64,000 nucleotides of DNA from Hennigella sp049177155. GTDB lineage: Bacteria; Bacillota_I; Bacilli_A; Mycoplasmatales; Mycoplasmoidaceae. The stretch lies in the NCBI GenBank assembly GCA_049177155.1, contig CP185407.1:372001-436000 (forward strand). The letters run 5' to 3'. Positions 22,034 through 34,035 of the stretch are shown here, in pieces (position 1 is the stretch's first letter; every line of letters begins with the position of its first letter). A program made the position numbers and the translations under genes. The notes beneath the pieces were generated by a model that saw only the letters and a program-made list of their open reading frames with translations, made no database searches and was not told where the DNA came from.

Positions 22034-24124
22034 ATGCCAAGACAATTTCCTTTAGAAAAATATCGTAACTTCGGTATTATGGCCCACATCGATGCTGGTA
22101 AGACAACCACATCAGAACGTATCCTATTCCATGGTGGTAAAACCCACAAGATTGGAGAAGTTCATGATGGTGGTGCTACCATGGACTGAATGGAACAAGA
22201 AAAAGAACGTGGTATTACAATTACTGCTGCTGCAACATATGTTACATGAAAAGGATATGAATTAAACCTTATTGATACTCCCGGACACGTTGACTTCACA
22301 GTTGAAGTAGAACGTTCATTAAGAGTATTAGATGGTGCTGTTACAGTTTTAGATAGTCAACAAGGTGTTGAACCACAAACTGAAACAGTATGAAGACAAG
22401 CTACTGAATATAAAGTACCAAGAATTGTTTATTGTAACAAGATGGACAAAGTTGGTGCTGACTTTGAAATGTGTCTAGAATCAATTAAAAAGAATCTAGG
22501 CGCTAAAGGTGTAGCTATCCAATATCCTATTGGAGCAGAAGCTAACTTCATTGGTACTATTGATTTAGTAACAATGAAATGTAGAATGTTCGATGGTAAA
22601 CCAGAAGAAGACTACAAGATCGCTGAAATTCCTGCAGACTTATTAGAAAAAGCAAAACACTTTAGACAAATCTTAGTGGAAGAAGCTGTTAACTATGACG
22701 AAGCTTGCATGGAAAAATACTTAAATGGTGAAGAATTAACTGAAGAAGAATTAAAGATGTGTATTAGAAAAGGTACACTAACAGCTGAATTCCACCCAGT
22801 ATTATGTGGAACATCATTTAAGAATAAAGGTGTTAAAGCTGTTTTAGATGCAGTAGTTGATTATCTACCATCTCCAGCTGACTGTCCTTCTATTAAGGTA
22901 ACTGATGAAGAAACAGGTAAAGAATTAGAACTAAAGAATCATGACGAAGATAAGTTTGTTGCTTTAGCCTTTAAAGTAGCAACAGACCCATTTGTAGGCC
23001 GTATAACATTCGTTAGACTATATTCTGGACACTTAAACGCTGGTAGTTATGTTATTAACTCTAAACGTGGTATTAAAGAACGTGTATCAAGATTAATCAA
23101 GATGCACTCAAACAACAGAAATGAAATTCCTGATATCTGTGCTGGTGATATCTGTGCTGTCGTTGGTTTAAAATCAACAACAACTGGTGATACACTATGT
23201 GACGAAGACATTGATGTTAAACTAGAATCAATGAAGTTTGCTGAACCAGTTATTAGTTTAGCTGTTGAACCGAAAACAAAAGCAGACCAAGAAAAAATGG
23301 GTATTGCTTTACAAAAACTGGCAGAAGAAGACCCAACATTCAGAACATACACAGACCACGAAACTGGTCAATGTATCATCTCTGGTATGGGTGAATTACA
23401 CTTACAAATTATCGTTGACCGTATGAGAAGAGAATTCAAGGTTGATGTAAATGCTGGTGCTCCACAAGTTTCATACCGTGAAACATTTACTAAAGTGGGA
23501 GAAGCAGAAGGCAAATACATTAAACAATCTGGTGGTCATGGTCAATATGGACACTGTTGAGTAAGATTTGAACCAAACCCAGATAAAGGTTATGAATTTG
23601 TTAATGATATCGTTGGCGGTAAGATTCCTCGTGAATTCATTAAACCAATTGATCAAGGTATCCAAGAAGCTATGAAAGCTGGACCACTTGCTGGTTATCC
23701 ATTAATGGATATTAAAGCAACAGTATATGATGGTTCATACCATGATGTTGACTCATCAGAAATGGCTTTCAAAGTTGCTGCTTCATTAGCTTTAAAAGAA
23801 GCTAGTAAGAAATGTGGTTTAGTATTACTTGAACCAATTATGGCAGTGGACGTAGTAGTTCCTGACCAATACTTAGGTGATGCTATGGGTGACATTAGTT
23901 CACGTAGAGGAACTATTGAATCTACAGAACAAAGAGCTGCAGCCCAAATGATCAAAGCTAAAGTTCCTTTAAAGAACATGTTTGGTTATGCTACAGACTT
24001 AAGATCATTCACTCAAGGCCGTGGCAACTATGTAATGCAATTTAGTCACTACGCTCAAGCACCAAGAAGTGTAGTTGATGAAGTTGTAGCTGCTAGAACT
24101 GGTCAAAAAGCTGCTAAGAAATAA
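22034..24124 (+). CDS. fusA: Elongation factor G
   Basis: EF-G drives ribosomal translocation with GTP. The protein has 696 residues, a full-length match. G1 [14 protein letters not shown] lies at about 17-30, the switch region holds EKERGITI, G3 is DTPGHVDF and G4 is [11 protein letters not shown]. The later domains include the [15 protein letters not shown] helix of domain III and the C-terminal [17 protein letters not shown] of domain V. It is the third gene of the str operon and is followed by a terminator shared with the convergent lipoprotein gene. Confidence 0.98.
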
Positions 24125-24140
24125 TCTTAACAGCAAAATA

Positions 24141-24166
24141 AAAATAGGGTTAAACCCTATTTTTTT
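24141..24166. terminator. Bidirectional terminator between fusA and the convergent lipoprotein gene
   Basis: Arms AAAATAGGGT (24141-24150) and ACCCTATTTT (24154-24163) with a 3-nt loop. There are T-runs downstream on the plus strand and A-rich DNA on the other side. Confidence 0.8.
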
Positions 24167-27100
24167 ATTCGGATCCACCACCAATTGGTTTCTTTACTCA
24201 ATCCTTAATTCAAACTGAATCGAATTGGTTATATAGTTGAGCATCGAAAACTTGTAGTTTTGGTTCGCCAAAGATTTCTTTAACAGCATCAGCAGTAGCT
24301 AATTGTTGATTAGAAGTATCACAAGCAGCAGAGAATAACATAAATCAGAATTCTTCAATAGTTAATGGGCTGTCAGCAGCCATTTGCCATAAACTTGCAT
24401 TATATGTTGGATGTAATGTTCGATCAGTAATGTCTGCTTTGTTAATTTGTGTTAGCATTACTCTATAGCCGTCAGCACCATTTCTGAAAGCATATTTGCT
24501 TTGTTGAGTAATGTCAGTGTGTAATTCTACATTGCTAACACGGTCAAAGGCATTTTTCCATCTATATTCGCCACTGTCTTGTTCAAGAATTGCTCTTAAC
24601 ATTCAGTATCTTATACTATCTGTTAATTCTGGACGATATAAAGGAACATCACCAGAAACAATGTCTCTAAACATTGATTTTCCATATATAGCGTTAGCTA
24701 ACTTAGTTGCTAATTCTAATAGGTCGTCTTTGTTATCCATTTCATAAATCATGTAAGCTAGTCTTAAGGCTCGTGGACTAACATTGTTATAGATATCGGT
24801 GTATTTAACAACTGGTTCTGTAGAGTCTGGTTTTGGATCTTTTACATCTGCAAAGTGATATTTTGTATCATCTTTTCCAGATCATGGGAATAATGCTCCA
24901 TCATTTTGTTTGTGTATTTGTCCAGCAGCACCACCTAAAATTGGTGATTTGTAGGTTGCTTGGGCAAAGTTGTGAAGACCATCGTCGCTACCAAATGCAG
25001 CAACTTGCAATCCACTTTCTGAATTAAAGATGTTGTTCTTTGCTGTTTGCAAGCCGGTAAAGCCAGCAAAAGTTTTTGGTGTGCTGCCAATTTCTGTATT
25101 AACAACATTTCAATATACAGATGAAGCAACGGAGAAATCAGTAGCTGTTGGTATATTACCAGCATAACCTATGCGGTCGAAAATGTTATCAACATTTCCA
25201 GTTCAGTCATATGGTGTTGGACCACTTGTAACTTCTAAAAGTGGTTTATCTATATCTTCAGGTTCATGGTAAGCATTAAATTGACTTAAATAACCAACAT
25301 ATGCAGTTTCATTATTTAAAATTTTGCTATCTAACCATTTATAGAAATTAGCAAAGTAATTGCCATCCTTGTCTGGTCTTGACAAATAACCAATTGTAGA
25401 GATAAACAATTGGAAGTTTAGAGCTTCATCATTAAATTCACCATTTTCAACCACATATGATTGTTGTAATTTTTCATACGCTTCTTCCATTGTATGGAAA
25501 TATTGCATTGAAGAACTTGGTGCAGAGTATGAGGCAAAGTTCTTGCTCTCACTAAATAGTTTTGATTTTATGTATGTTGAATAGAATGAATGGTTATAGT
25601 AGTTAGCATCTTGGTTTTGATGAATGATTGAGTCTAAAGAAGGTTTTCCTTCTTCAATTGGTAATGTTTTAAGGTCATATGCTTTGTAAGTAGCATCTTT
25701 TATAGCATTAGCATTACCTTTATCAGCCATGAATGCATACATTAGTTTATCAACAATTGCTGATTTGTATCAGAAACGGTTTGACATCACTTTTTTAGCG
25801 TCTTTAATTTGTGGGCTAAATCCAAACGTTAAATCGCATTGAATAGTAGTACTGCATTCATATTTAATAAATTTATCGTTAATGGTTTCACCAGAAATGA
25901 TTAATTCTTTGAATCTATCTAACAAATCTGTTTCACCGTTTGGTAAGAAGTATTCATCAGGATTGGTTACAAAGATGCCATTAATGATAGCATCATAGTA
26001 ACGTGTAGTTCTAAAATTGCTGTTAGAAATATATGTCAATGGCATTTTGCCTAATAAACCGTTTTCGAAACGTTTCTTACCAACATCGCTCTTAGAATTT
26101 TCAATTTGTGTTGAACGGTAAGAATAGATTTTGTCATTAATTGATTCAACAGAACTAATTACCTTTTTCTTTCTATCAATCTCAATAGTTGATGTTAAGA
26201 ATGTAATTAAATTAGCATAACTATTTTCTGGAACTAAATTGTCTGTCAAGTTAATTTGATATAAGAATAAATCAGCATTGGCAAATGTTGTAGCGGAAGG
26301 CTTATATGATTCAATTTTTCTGAAGATGTTGTATTTACCAGTTTCTCCGCTAGAAGCTTCCATCGCTAATTCAAGAATGATATCAGCATAATGTTCAGTA
26401 AAGTATTTTTCTAATCTACCTGCACCATCAGTTGAAAATAAGTCACAAGAGATCAAACCACCATCATAGTTGCAATATTTTTGCATTACACGGTATTTAA
26501 ATACTTCTTTTAATCTTTGCATCTTTTGATCAGCAGTAGAATGGCCTTCACCTCTAACATATAGATATCCATCTATAGTTTGAGCATGCATACCTGCTTG
26601 GTTTAATTCTAATGCTCATGGTTGTTGATCAATAAAGGCTGGAGCTTCTTCAGATACTCCATCTCATTTACCTAAATCTGCTTCTAAGTTGTTAATAATG
26701 TATCTAACACCAAAGTTACCATCATTGCCACCATAGAAATACTTAAAGAACTTGTTATCCATAAATAATGGACAATGGTATGATGTTGTTCCATTAGCTC
26801 CACCATAAATGGTATTTAAATCTAAACAACTTTTGATATATGAGGCATTAGGAAATGTAATTCTAAAGAAGTTTTTTAAAATAGAATCATCATCTTGGTC
26901 TTGTGGTAAAGTTTTGCTTACATTAGCTTGTAGTTCTTGTTGTGTATATGTGTTAAGAGCTATTGATTTACCATCATCAGAAAACATACGACCATATAAG
27001 TTAGCAGCAGCCACTGCATATGGTGTATATAGTGTGTTAAACATATCATTTGCTGTACAAAGTAATAATGTTTGACTATCATCTGTTGATGTTTTTGGAA

Positions 27101-28157
27101 TAGTGATTGTTCAGTTTCAACTTGGGGATGAAACATCACCATACATCCCAGGAGTTTCAAAAGCGCCATTATATAAGTTTCAATATCAGTCTCAATAAGC
27201 ATGAACGCCTTTTTCGCCTTCATTACTATTGATAGCAATCCCTCCAAAGAATGGGAATGCCTCATTTGGTCCATCAGTTGGAAGTGTTGCTCTATTAGGA
27301 TTGTAAATATCTGCTAATGCAGAACCAGATGTTGTTGGGTTAGTGTATTTAAATAATGCAGCAGCTGAGAAGAATGGTTTTTCGTCATCGAATCATCTGT
27401 TGAATACATAGTCTTGAATAGTTGCATAGTCACCTTCTGGGTGAGCAGCTAAATATTCAGGTCATTTTAGATCATTTTCAGGTCTAACTGGTTCATAGCC
27501 AACTTTAGTTTTCCCATAGAAGCCTAGTTTGCTTCAGTTATCTGGGTCATTCAATGGAGCAAAATCTACACTATTTTTTGCTTCAGTAAAGATTTGTGGA
27601 TAATAATCATCCTCATCTTCCGTTCTAATTCCAAAGAAATTATCAGCAAAAACAGCTTTTGTAAATTCTTCTTTGACATGAGCTACCATCTTAGAGTGGA
27701 TGTAGCTATCTTTAGTTCCACCATATTGAGATAAATATTCATTTTGTAAATAGAACTTATAGTTTGCACCATAACTTGATTTACATTTATCTACAATTTC
27801 ATCATATTCTTTATTAGATTTATATTTTCATTCCTCAAGATTATCTCTAAACTTGTCGTTCTTATCATGAGATTTAGTTGTTTTAGAGGCACGGTTTTCA
27901 TATCATTGATATACTATTTCATCAGCTAAAGCTTCTTTAAAAGTTTTTCAACCAGAGGATCTAGTTAAAGCAGCCTTAATAGCTGACTTGTAATCAAAGT
28001 TTTTAGAACCAACGGTTCCAAAAAGACCAGTGTCATCTAGGTCAATAATTAAATCTTCATCTATATCTGCTTTAGAACAGCTTGTTAAAACTGTTGCAAG
28101 CAAACTTGAAGAAGCTGCAACAGCTGTAGCAGATAATATTAAACGCTTAAATTTCAT
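24165..28157 (-). CDS. Large surface lipoprotein (1330 aa), function unknown
   Basis: The frame runs 1331 codons from ATG 28157 to TAA 24165 and needs UGA as Trp many times (for example 27948, 26664, 25770, 25203, 24345). The N-terminus is a lipoprotein signal, with basic MKFKR, a hydrophobic stretch and the lipobox ATVLTSC at about 21-27. The region at about 70-150 (short charged helices around NEYLSQYGGTKDSYIHSK) recalls the N-terminal helical part of PrsA/SurA-like chaperones, but no PPIase domain is recognised. Size and layout resemble the 1200-1300-residue lipoproteins of the M. pneumoniae group that carry DUF3713. The C-terminal element WMLRAILEQDSGEYRWKNAF may belong to that family, but this is tentative. 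A GAGGAT ribosome site lies upstream. It ends in a short PIGGGSE tail. Confidence 0.85.
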
Positions 28158-28197
28158 GTTTAGTATCCTCTAATAATAAAATATATACTTTTATTAT

Positions 28198-28209
28198 TAT
28201 AATTATAAT
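28198..28209 (+). promoter_or_regulatory. Tandem -10 boxes upstream of sufC
   Basis: TATAAT occurs at 28198-28203 and again at 28204-28209. The second predicts a start about 5 nt before the sufC ATG (28221), and there is no Shine-Dalgarno. A nearly leaderless transcript for the suf operon is suggested. Confidence 0.45.
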
Positions 28210-28220
28210 TACAATAATGT

Positions 28221-29006
28221 ATGAAAAAAATAGATTTATTAAATATTAGCGCATTGGGCGTTAATGTTGAAGGTAATCAATTACTAAAAAACATTAATCT
28301 TAATGCTAAAACTGGTGACATTGTTGCCATCATTGGTCCTAATGGTGCTGGTAAATCATCATTTTTAAAAACAATTATGCATCACTATGCCTTTAAAGTT
28401 AATAAAGGTGATGTTAAATTTAATGGTAAAAGTATTAAAAACTTATCAACAGATGCTATTGCTAAGTTAGGTTTCTTTTATTTAGCACAAAGCCCCATGG
28501 AATTAGAGGGTGTAAAACTAATAGATTTATACAAAATTATTGCTAACACGCACAGCGATAAGAAAATTGATCCTATTTCATTGCACAATCTAGTGACTCC
28601 TAAATATGATGAACTAAACTTAGACCTATCATTATTAAAAAGATCAAATAATGTTAACTTTTCAGGTGGCCAAAAGAAGAAAAATGAACTTGTTCAAATG
28701 TTTTTAATGAACAATAATGTTCTTTTATTAGATGAAGTTGACTCTGGTTGTGATGTTGACAGTTTAAAAATTATTGCTCAAGAAATCAATAAGATTAAAA
28801 AGAATAAGATTATTATCTTAATTTCTCACCAAGAACAACTTTTAAAACTTATAAAACCAACTAAATATGCTATCATTGCCAACCACACAATTGTAGAATC
28901 TGGCAATGGCAAAAAGTTATTTGCTGCTTTAAATAAAGGATTTAGTAAATACATCAAAGTTTCTCCTAAAAAGCAAGAAATGGATAGTATCAAAAATGCT
29001 TTCTAA
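28221..29006 (+). CDS. sufC: Fe-S cluster assembly ATPase SufC
   Basis: SufC is the ABC-type ATPase of the SufBCD scaffold. The 261-residue protein has Walker A IIGPNGAGKSSFLKT (about 37-51), signature NFSGGQKKKNELVQM (about 149-163) and Walker B VLLLDEVDSGCDVDSL with the SufC-specific Asp-Ser-Gly after the catalytic Glu. There is no membrane segment. It is the first gene of the suf cluster; sufD begins 11 nt before its stop. Confidence 0.95.
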   Translation: MKKIDLLNISALGVNVEGNQLLKNINLNAKTGDIVAIIGPNGAGKSSFLKTIMHHYAFKVNKGDVKFNGKSIKNLSTDAIAKLGFFYLAQSPMELEGVKLIDLYKIIANTHSDKKIDPISLHNLVTPKYDELNLDLSLLKRSNNVNFSGGQKKKNELVQMFLMNNNVLLLDEVDSGCDVDSLKIIAQEINKIKKNKIIILISHQEQLLKLIKPTKYAIIANHTIVESGNGKKLFAALNKGFSKYIKVSPKKQEMDSIKNAF

Positions 29007-29604
29007 TATCTTTTTGACAAATACAAACGCAACTCAAGACATTAACCTAAAGAATAATGAAAAGGTTAATCTTTATCTTGTTGCAAATGATCAAAAAGAC
29101 ATCACAAAAACTATCAATTTATCTCTAAAAAATAATAATGAAGTTAATTTATATTGTTTGGTTTTAGCTAATGCTAAGAACAAAATTTTCAATATAAATT
29201 TTCATCATTTAGGTAACAACTCAACAAGTAATATCTATGTTAAAGCTTTAGCCAATAACAAAGCAACAGTTAAAGTTAATTGTGTTTCTAGTTGTGCAAC
29301 TAAAACAACAAAAAACACTATCAACCAAACAATTGATGGATTAATTTTTGATAATAACTCATTAATTCAAGCATTACCATGTTTAGACATCAATATTCAT
29401 GAAATTACTGCTAAACACACAGTAAATATTGGTCAAGTTGATCCAGAAATTATCTTTTATCTAAATACAAAAGGTTTAAGTAATTTAGAAGCATATCAAT
29501 TTTTAATTGATAGTTTCATTAATGATTTACATCCATATCTAACTAAATATAAAATTAATGTTAATAAAGACATCCAAACATTAATGGGAGGTAGCTATGA
29601 ATAA
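28996..29604 (+). CDS. sufD: Short SufD-like scaffold subunit
   Basis: SufD pairs with SufB to form the SufBC2D scaffold. Only 202 residues are present (full SufD is about 420): a set of beta strands with the C-terminal family motif [27 protein letters not shown] at about 148-174, which parallels SufB. The N-terminal helical region of SufD is missing. The gene overlaps sufC by 11 nt and sufS by 8 nt and is open throughout, so it looks like a trimmed but functional gene, not a pseudogene. The identification rests on operon position and this motif. Confidence 0.8.
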   Translation: MLSNIFLTNTNATQDINLKNNEKVNLYLVANDQKDITKTINLSLKNNNEVNLYCLVLANAKNKIFNINFHHLGNNSTSNIYVKALANNKATVKVNCVSSCATKTTKNTINQTIDGLIFDNNSLIQALPCLDINIHEITAKHTVNIGQVDPEIIFYLNTKGLSNLEAYQFLIDSFINDLHPYLTKYKINVNKDIQTLMGGSYE

Positions 29605-30799
29605 GAAAATAAGAAATGATTTCCCTTGAATCAAAAAACATCCAAATCTTTTATATTTTGATTCAGCTGCTACTTCATTAAAGCCATTAAGTGTAATTAA
29701 TGCCGAAGCTAATTATTACATTAATTATGGAACTAACACACATAATAGTGACTCTGCTGTTGCTTTTAAAACAACAAAGAAAGTACAAGTCATTAGAGAA
29801 AAGACAGCAACTTTGTTTAATGCTAAAGCTGAAAACATAGTTTTCACCTCTGGTGCAACTGAAGGATTAAACTTAATTGCTTATGGCTTAGCTAATGGTT
29901 TTATTAAGAAGAATGAAGAAGTGTTAATTTCTAAACTAGAACACGCTTCTAACTTATTACCATGAATTAGATTAGCAAAACAAGGTTGCTTTAAACTTAA
30001 ATACATTGATGAAGGAAAAATTCCTACAGCACAAATGTATCTAAAAGCAATAACTAAGAAAACAAAGGTTATTACTTTTGCTGGTAGTAGCAACATTTTA
30101 GGTAATGACATTGACTACATAACTTTAGTTAAGAAAGCAAAAGCTATCAATCCTAACATTATTATTGTGATGGATGCAGCACAATATTTACCACATCATA
30201 AAATTGATGTAAGTTGTGGTATTGATTTTGTTGCATGTAGTTGTCATAAACTTTTAGGACCAACAGGTCTTGGTATTGTTTATATGGACAAGAAGTGATT
30301 AACTTTGTTACAACCTCTAAAGTTTGGTGGTGGAATGAACCAAACTATTGACAAAGAAAGTTATGTTCTATATAACAACGTAGAAAAATTTGAAGGTGGA
30401 ACAATGCCACTTGGGCAAATTTTTGGTTGAGAAGCAGCAATTGACTACTTAAATAAAGTTGGCTTCAACAATATTACTAAATACCAACATGAACTTAAGA
30501 AATATTTTGTAAAGAAAATGAAAGAAGTAAAGAATGTTGTTGTTTACAACAATAATGAACCTGAAGCAATTGTTTACTTCAACATTAATAAAGTTCATGC
30601 TCAAGATTTAGCAAGTTGATTAGGAACAAAAGGTGTTATTTGCCGTGCTGGATTAAGTTGCGCAAAACTTGCTCACCACATCGTAAATACTCAAGCAGCA
30701 GTAAGACTAAGTCTATACTTCTATAACACTAAAGAAGAGATTGATAAATTCATTACTATTCTTAAAAAGTTTAAGAAAGGTGATGAAATTATCATCTAG
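29597..30799 (+). CDS. sufS: Cysteine desulfurase SufS
   Basis: SufS is a PLP enzyme that takes sulfur from cysteine for Fe-S assembly. The 400-residue protein begins NDFPWIK and LLYFDSAATSLKP. FTSGATEGLN and MDAAQYLPH bind the cofactor, the PLP lysine is K218 in CSCHKLLGPTGLG, and the persulfide cysteine is C355 in CRAGLSCAKLA. It is full length. The ATG overlaps sufD, with GGGAGG upstream. Its partner acceptor is the next gene, sufU. Confidence 0.96.
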
Positions 30800-30806
30800 G
30801 AGCATT

Positions 30807-31241
30807 ATGAAAATTAATAATGAATTAGCTAAAGAATTAATTATTGATCATTATGAAGCTCCTGCTAACAAAGTAGAAGGCAAACCAAAAGGTAAATACC
30901 TTTATGGACATAATGATAGCCCATCATGTATTGATAACATTGATGGATATGTTTTAATTGAAAAAGGCAAAGTTAAAGATGCTAAGTTCTCTGGTATAGG
31001 TTGTGCCATCTGCACAAGCTCTACCGATTTATTAGTAGAGGAAATTATTGGTAAACCAGTTGCTCAAGCCAAGAAAATTATTAGCAATTACTTAGGAATG
31101 ATCCTAGGTAAAAAATATGATCAAAAATTACTAGGTAAACTTATAGTTTACAAAAATGTAAACAAACAAGCTAACCGTGTCAAATGCGCAATGACTGGTA
31201 TCCAAGCCATTGAAAAGGCAATCAATAGTTATGAAAAATAA
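30807..31241 (+). CDS. sufU: Sulfur-transfer scaffold SufU
   Basis: SufU accepts sulfur from SufS. The 144-residue protein has the zinc/sulfur ligands in the expected places: C41 and D43 (PSCID), C66 (IGCAIC) and C127 (VKCAM), closely matching the C41/D43/C66/C128 pattern of Bacillus SufU. An AGGAG site lies 5 nt before ATG 30807. Its end overlaps the sufB start by 11 nt. Confidence 0.94.
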   Translation: MKINNELAKELIIDHYEAPANKVEGKPKGKYLYGHNDSPSCIDNIDGYVLIEKGKVKDAKFSGIGCAICTSSTDLLVEEIIGKPVAQAKKIISNYLGMILGKKYDQKLLGKLIVYKNVNKQANRVKCAMTGIQAIEKAINSYEK

Positions 31242-32601
31242 AGATTACAAATATGGTTTTCATGACAAAATAAAAAATAAGTTTGCCTTTAAAAAGGGTT
31301 TAAATGAACAAGTCATTAGAGCTATAAGTAAAAGCAAAAATGAACCAGACTGAATGTTGCAAAAACGTTTAGCTGCTTTTAAACTATTTAAGAAACTAAA
31401 AAATCCTAAATGAGGACCAGATTTAAGTCATATTGATTTTGACCAATATACATATTATGTATCTAATGCATCAGCAATGACTAATGATTGAAAAGATGTC
31501 CCACAAAAAATTAAAGATACTTTTCAACGTTTAAAAGTAACAGAAGCTGAAGCAAAATTCTTATCAGGTGTTAACAATCAATATGACTCTGAAGTTGTTT
31601 ATAACAAGATTCAAGAAGAATTAGCAAAACAACATGTTATCTTCTGTAATATTGAAAAGGCATTACAAATTTGCCCTGAAATCGTTAAGAAATATTTTGG
31701 AACATTAGTTCCACCTAGTGATAACAAATATGCTGCTTTAAACACGGCAGTATGATCTGGTGGCAGTTTTATCTATATTCCCAAAGGTGTTAAACTAGAA
31801 AAACCACTACAAGCATACTTCCGTATTAATACTAGACAAATGGGGCAATTTGAAAGAACATTAATAATTGTCGAAGACAAAGCAAGCTTATCTTATATAG
31901 AAGGATGCACTGCTCCTATCTACGATAAGAATAACTTACATGCTGCTGTAGTTGAAGTGTTTATTAATGAAGGAGCTGTTTGTCGTTACACAACAATTCA
32001 AAACTGATCAGATAATGTTTTAAACTTAGTTACTAAACGAGCAATCTGTAAGAAAAATGCCATTATGGAATGAATTGATGGAAACATTGGCTCCAAACTA
32101 AATATGAAATATCCAGCAACTATTTTAGCTGGAGAACATGCCAAAGGAAAATGTATTTCTATTGCTCTAGCTCATGAAGGAGTAATTCATGATGCTGGTG
32201 CTAAGATGATCCATCTTGCTCCTTATACTAGAAGTAGTATCTTAGCAAAATCTATTGCTCACGATGGTGGAAGAGCAGATTATCGTGGAGAAGTTAAAAT
32301 TCTAAAACCTGCTCATCACTGCCATGCCGAAGTGGTTTGTGATACATTAATCTTAGACAACAAATCAAAAAGCAAGACTATTCCTTTAGAAGTAATAGAA
32401 AATAAAACAAGTTTTATTAAACATGAAGCTAAAGTTACTCAATTAGATAAAGAAAAAATGTTTTATCTAAATACAAAAGGTTTATCAGATAAGCAAGCTA
32501 AAAACATGTTGTCCTTAGGATTTCTTGAACCATTTACAGAACAACTTCCTATGGAATATGCAGTTGAACTAAACAGATTACTAAATGAAGATTTTAAATA
32601 A
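31231..32601 (+). CDS. sufB: Fe-S cluster scaffold SufB
   Basis: The 456-residue protein opens with the SufB hallmark YKYGFHD (about 6-12). The beta-helix core includes [24 protein letters not shown] and [24 protein letters not shown]. The C-terminal part holds the assembly-site residues, a Cys in HAEVVCDTL and the His-Glu in [10 protein letters not shown]. The ending is [16 protein letters not shown]. Full length and well conserved, it completes a SufC-D-S-U-B operon with every gene overlapping or nearly abutting the next. Confidence 0.96.
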
Positions 32602-32618
32602 AATATAATATATAGGTT

Positions 32619-34034
32619 ATGAAAAACAAAAACATCATTGCTAGACAACAAAACTTTGCAGATTGATATACATCTGTAATTAAAGAAGCTAAATTAGTAG
32701 AATATGGCCCAGTAAAAGGAACAATGTTCTTTTTACCTAATGGTTGAGCAATTTGAGAATCAATTAAAAATGAAATTGATAAACAATTTGCTAAGATGGG
32801 CGTAAGAAACATCCAACTACCTTTATTTATTAGACAAGCTGACTTTCTAAAAGAAAAAGAACATGTAGAAGGTTTTGCTCCTGAACTATTTACTGTATCA
32901 ACTAATAAAAAAGGTGAACTAGCTGAACCGCTAGTTATTAGACCAACATCTGAAATTAGTTTCTGTCAATGTTTTAAAACACAAATTAGATCATTTAATG
33001 ATCTTCCGCTTTTATATAACCAATGATGTTCTGTATGTCGTGTAGAAAAGAACACAAGACCATTTTTAAGAAATACTGAATTCCACTGACAAGAACTTCA
33101 TACTGCACATGCTAGTAAAGAAGAAGCACAAAAGCAAACATTAAAAACTCTAGAAGTTTATAGAAACTTCGTAGAAGATTATTTATGTATGCCAGTATTA
33201 GTTGGTGAAAAAACTGAAAACGAACGTTTTGCTGGTGCACAAAACACTTATACATTAGAAGCACTAATGCAAGATGGTCAAGCATTACAATGTGCTACTA
33301 GCCACTATTTAGGACAAAACTTCGCTAGAGCTTACGAAGTAAAATTCCAAAATAAAGATAACAAGTTTGATGTTATTTATCAAACATCTGCTGGAATTTC
33401 TACAAGAATCATTGGTGGATTAATCATGAGCCACAGTGATGATAATGGTTTAATCTTACCATTTAAGATTGCCCCAATTCAAATTGCTATCATTGTTGTT
33501 AATGCTAATGATAAGAAAACAAGTACTTATGTTAAGAACATAAAGAAAATTCTTGGTGACAAATATCGTGTTGTTATTGATGATAGTGATAAATCATTTG
33601 GTTTCAAAATCAACAAATACCAAGTACAAGGTGTTCCTTTCTGCTTAGTAGTTGGTGCTCAAGAAATTGAAGCTAACGAAGTTACTTTCATTAGAAGAGA
33701 TAGCAATGACAAGATAAAAGTTAACTTGAAAGTGTTAGCTAAACACTTAACAACAAACATTAAAGAATATCAAGCTAACTTATACAATAATGCTAACAAC
33801 CGTCTTCAATCTGCAATTATTGAAGTAGATAACCTAAACAAGTTTAAAGAAGTTATTAAAAATAAAAAGATTGCTTTAGCTTATTTCAATGACTCAATTG
33901 AAAATGAAAAGAAGATAAAGGAATTAACTGGTGCAACTGCTAGATGCATTAAGTTAGCAGGTATCAAAGATAAAACTTGTTTCTTCACAGGTAAACCTGC
34001 AACTCATTTAATTTATTTCGCAAGAGCATATTAA
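32619..34034 (+). CDS. proS: Prolyl-tRNA synthetase (archaeal/eukaryotic-type, short form)
   Basis: ProRS charges tRNA-Pro. The 471-residue protein has class II motifs: motif 2 around CSVCRVEKNTRPFLRNTEFHWQE and motif 3 near TSAGISTRIIGGLIMSHSDD. No editing INS domain lies between motifs 2 and 3, and the length and C-terminal YxxY-like end (YFARAY) are typical of the archaeal-type enzyme found in mycoplasmas. The ATG at 32619 has a TATAAT at 32604-32609 and no Shine-Dalgarno; it lies 17 nt after sufB. It may have its own leaderless promoter. Confidence 0.95.
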
Positions 34035-34035
34035 T

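Noticed and set aside
28996..29604. sufD as a pseudogene
   Set aside because: The frame is intact, overlaps both neighbours correctly and keeps the C-terminal SufB/SufD motif.
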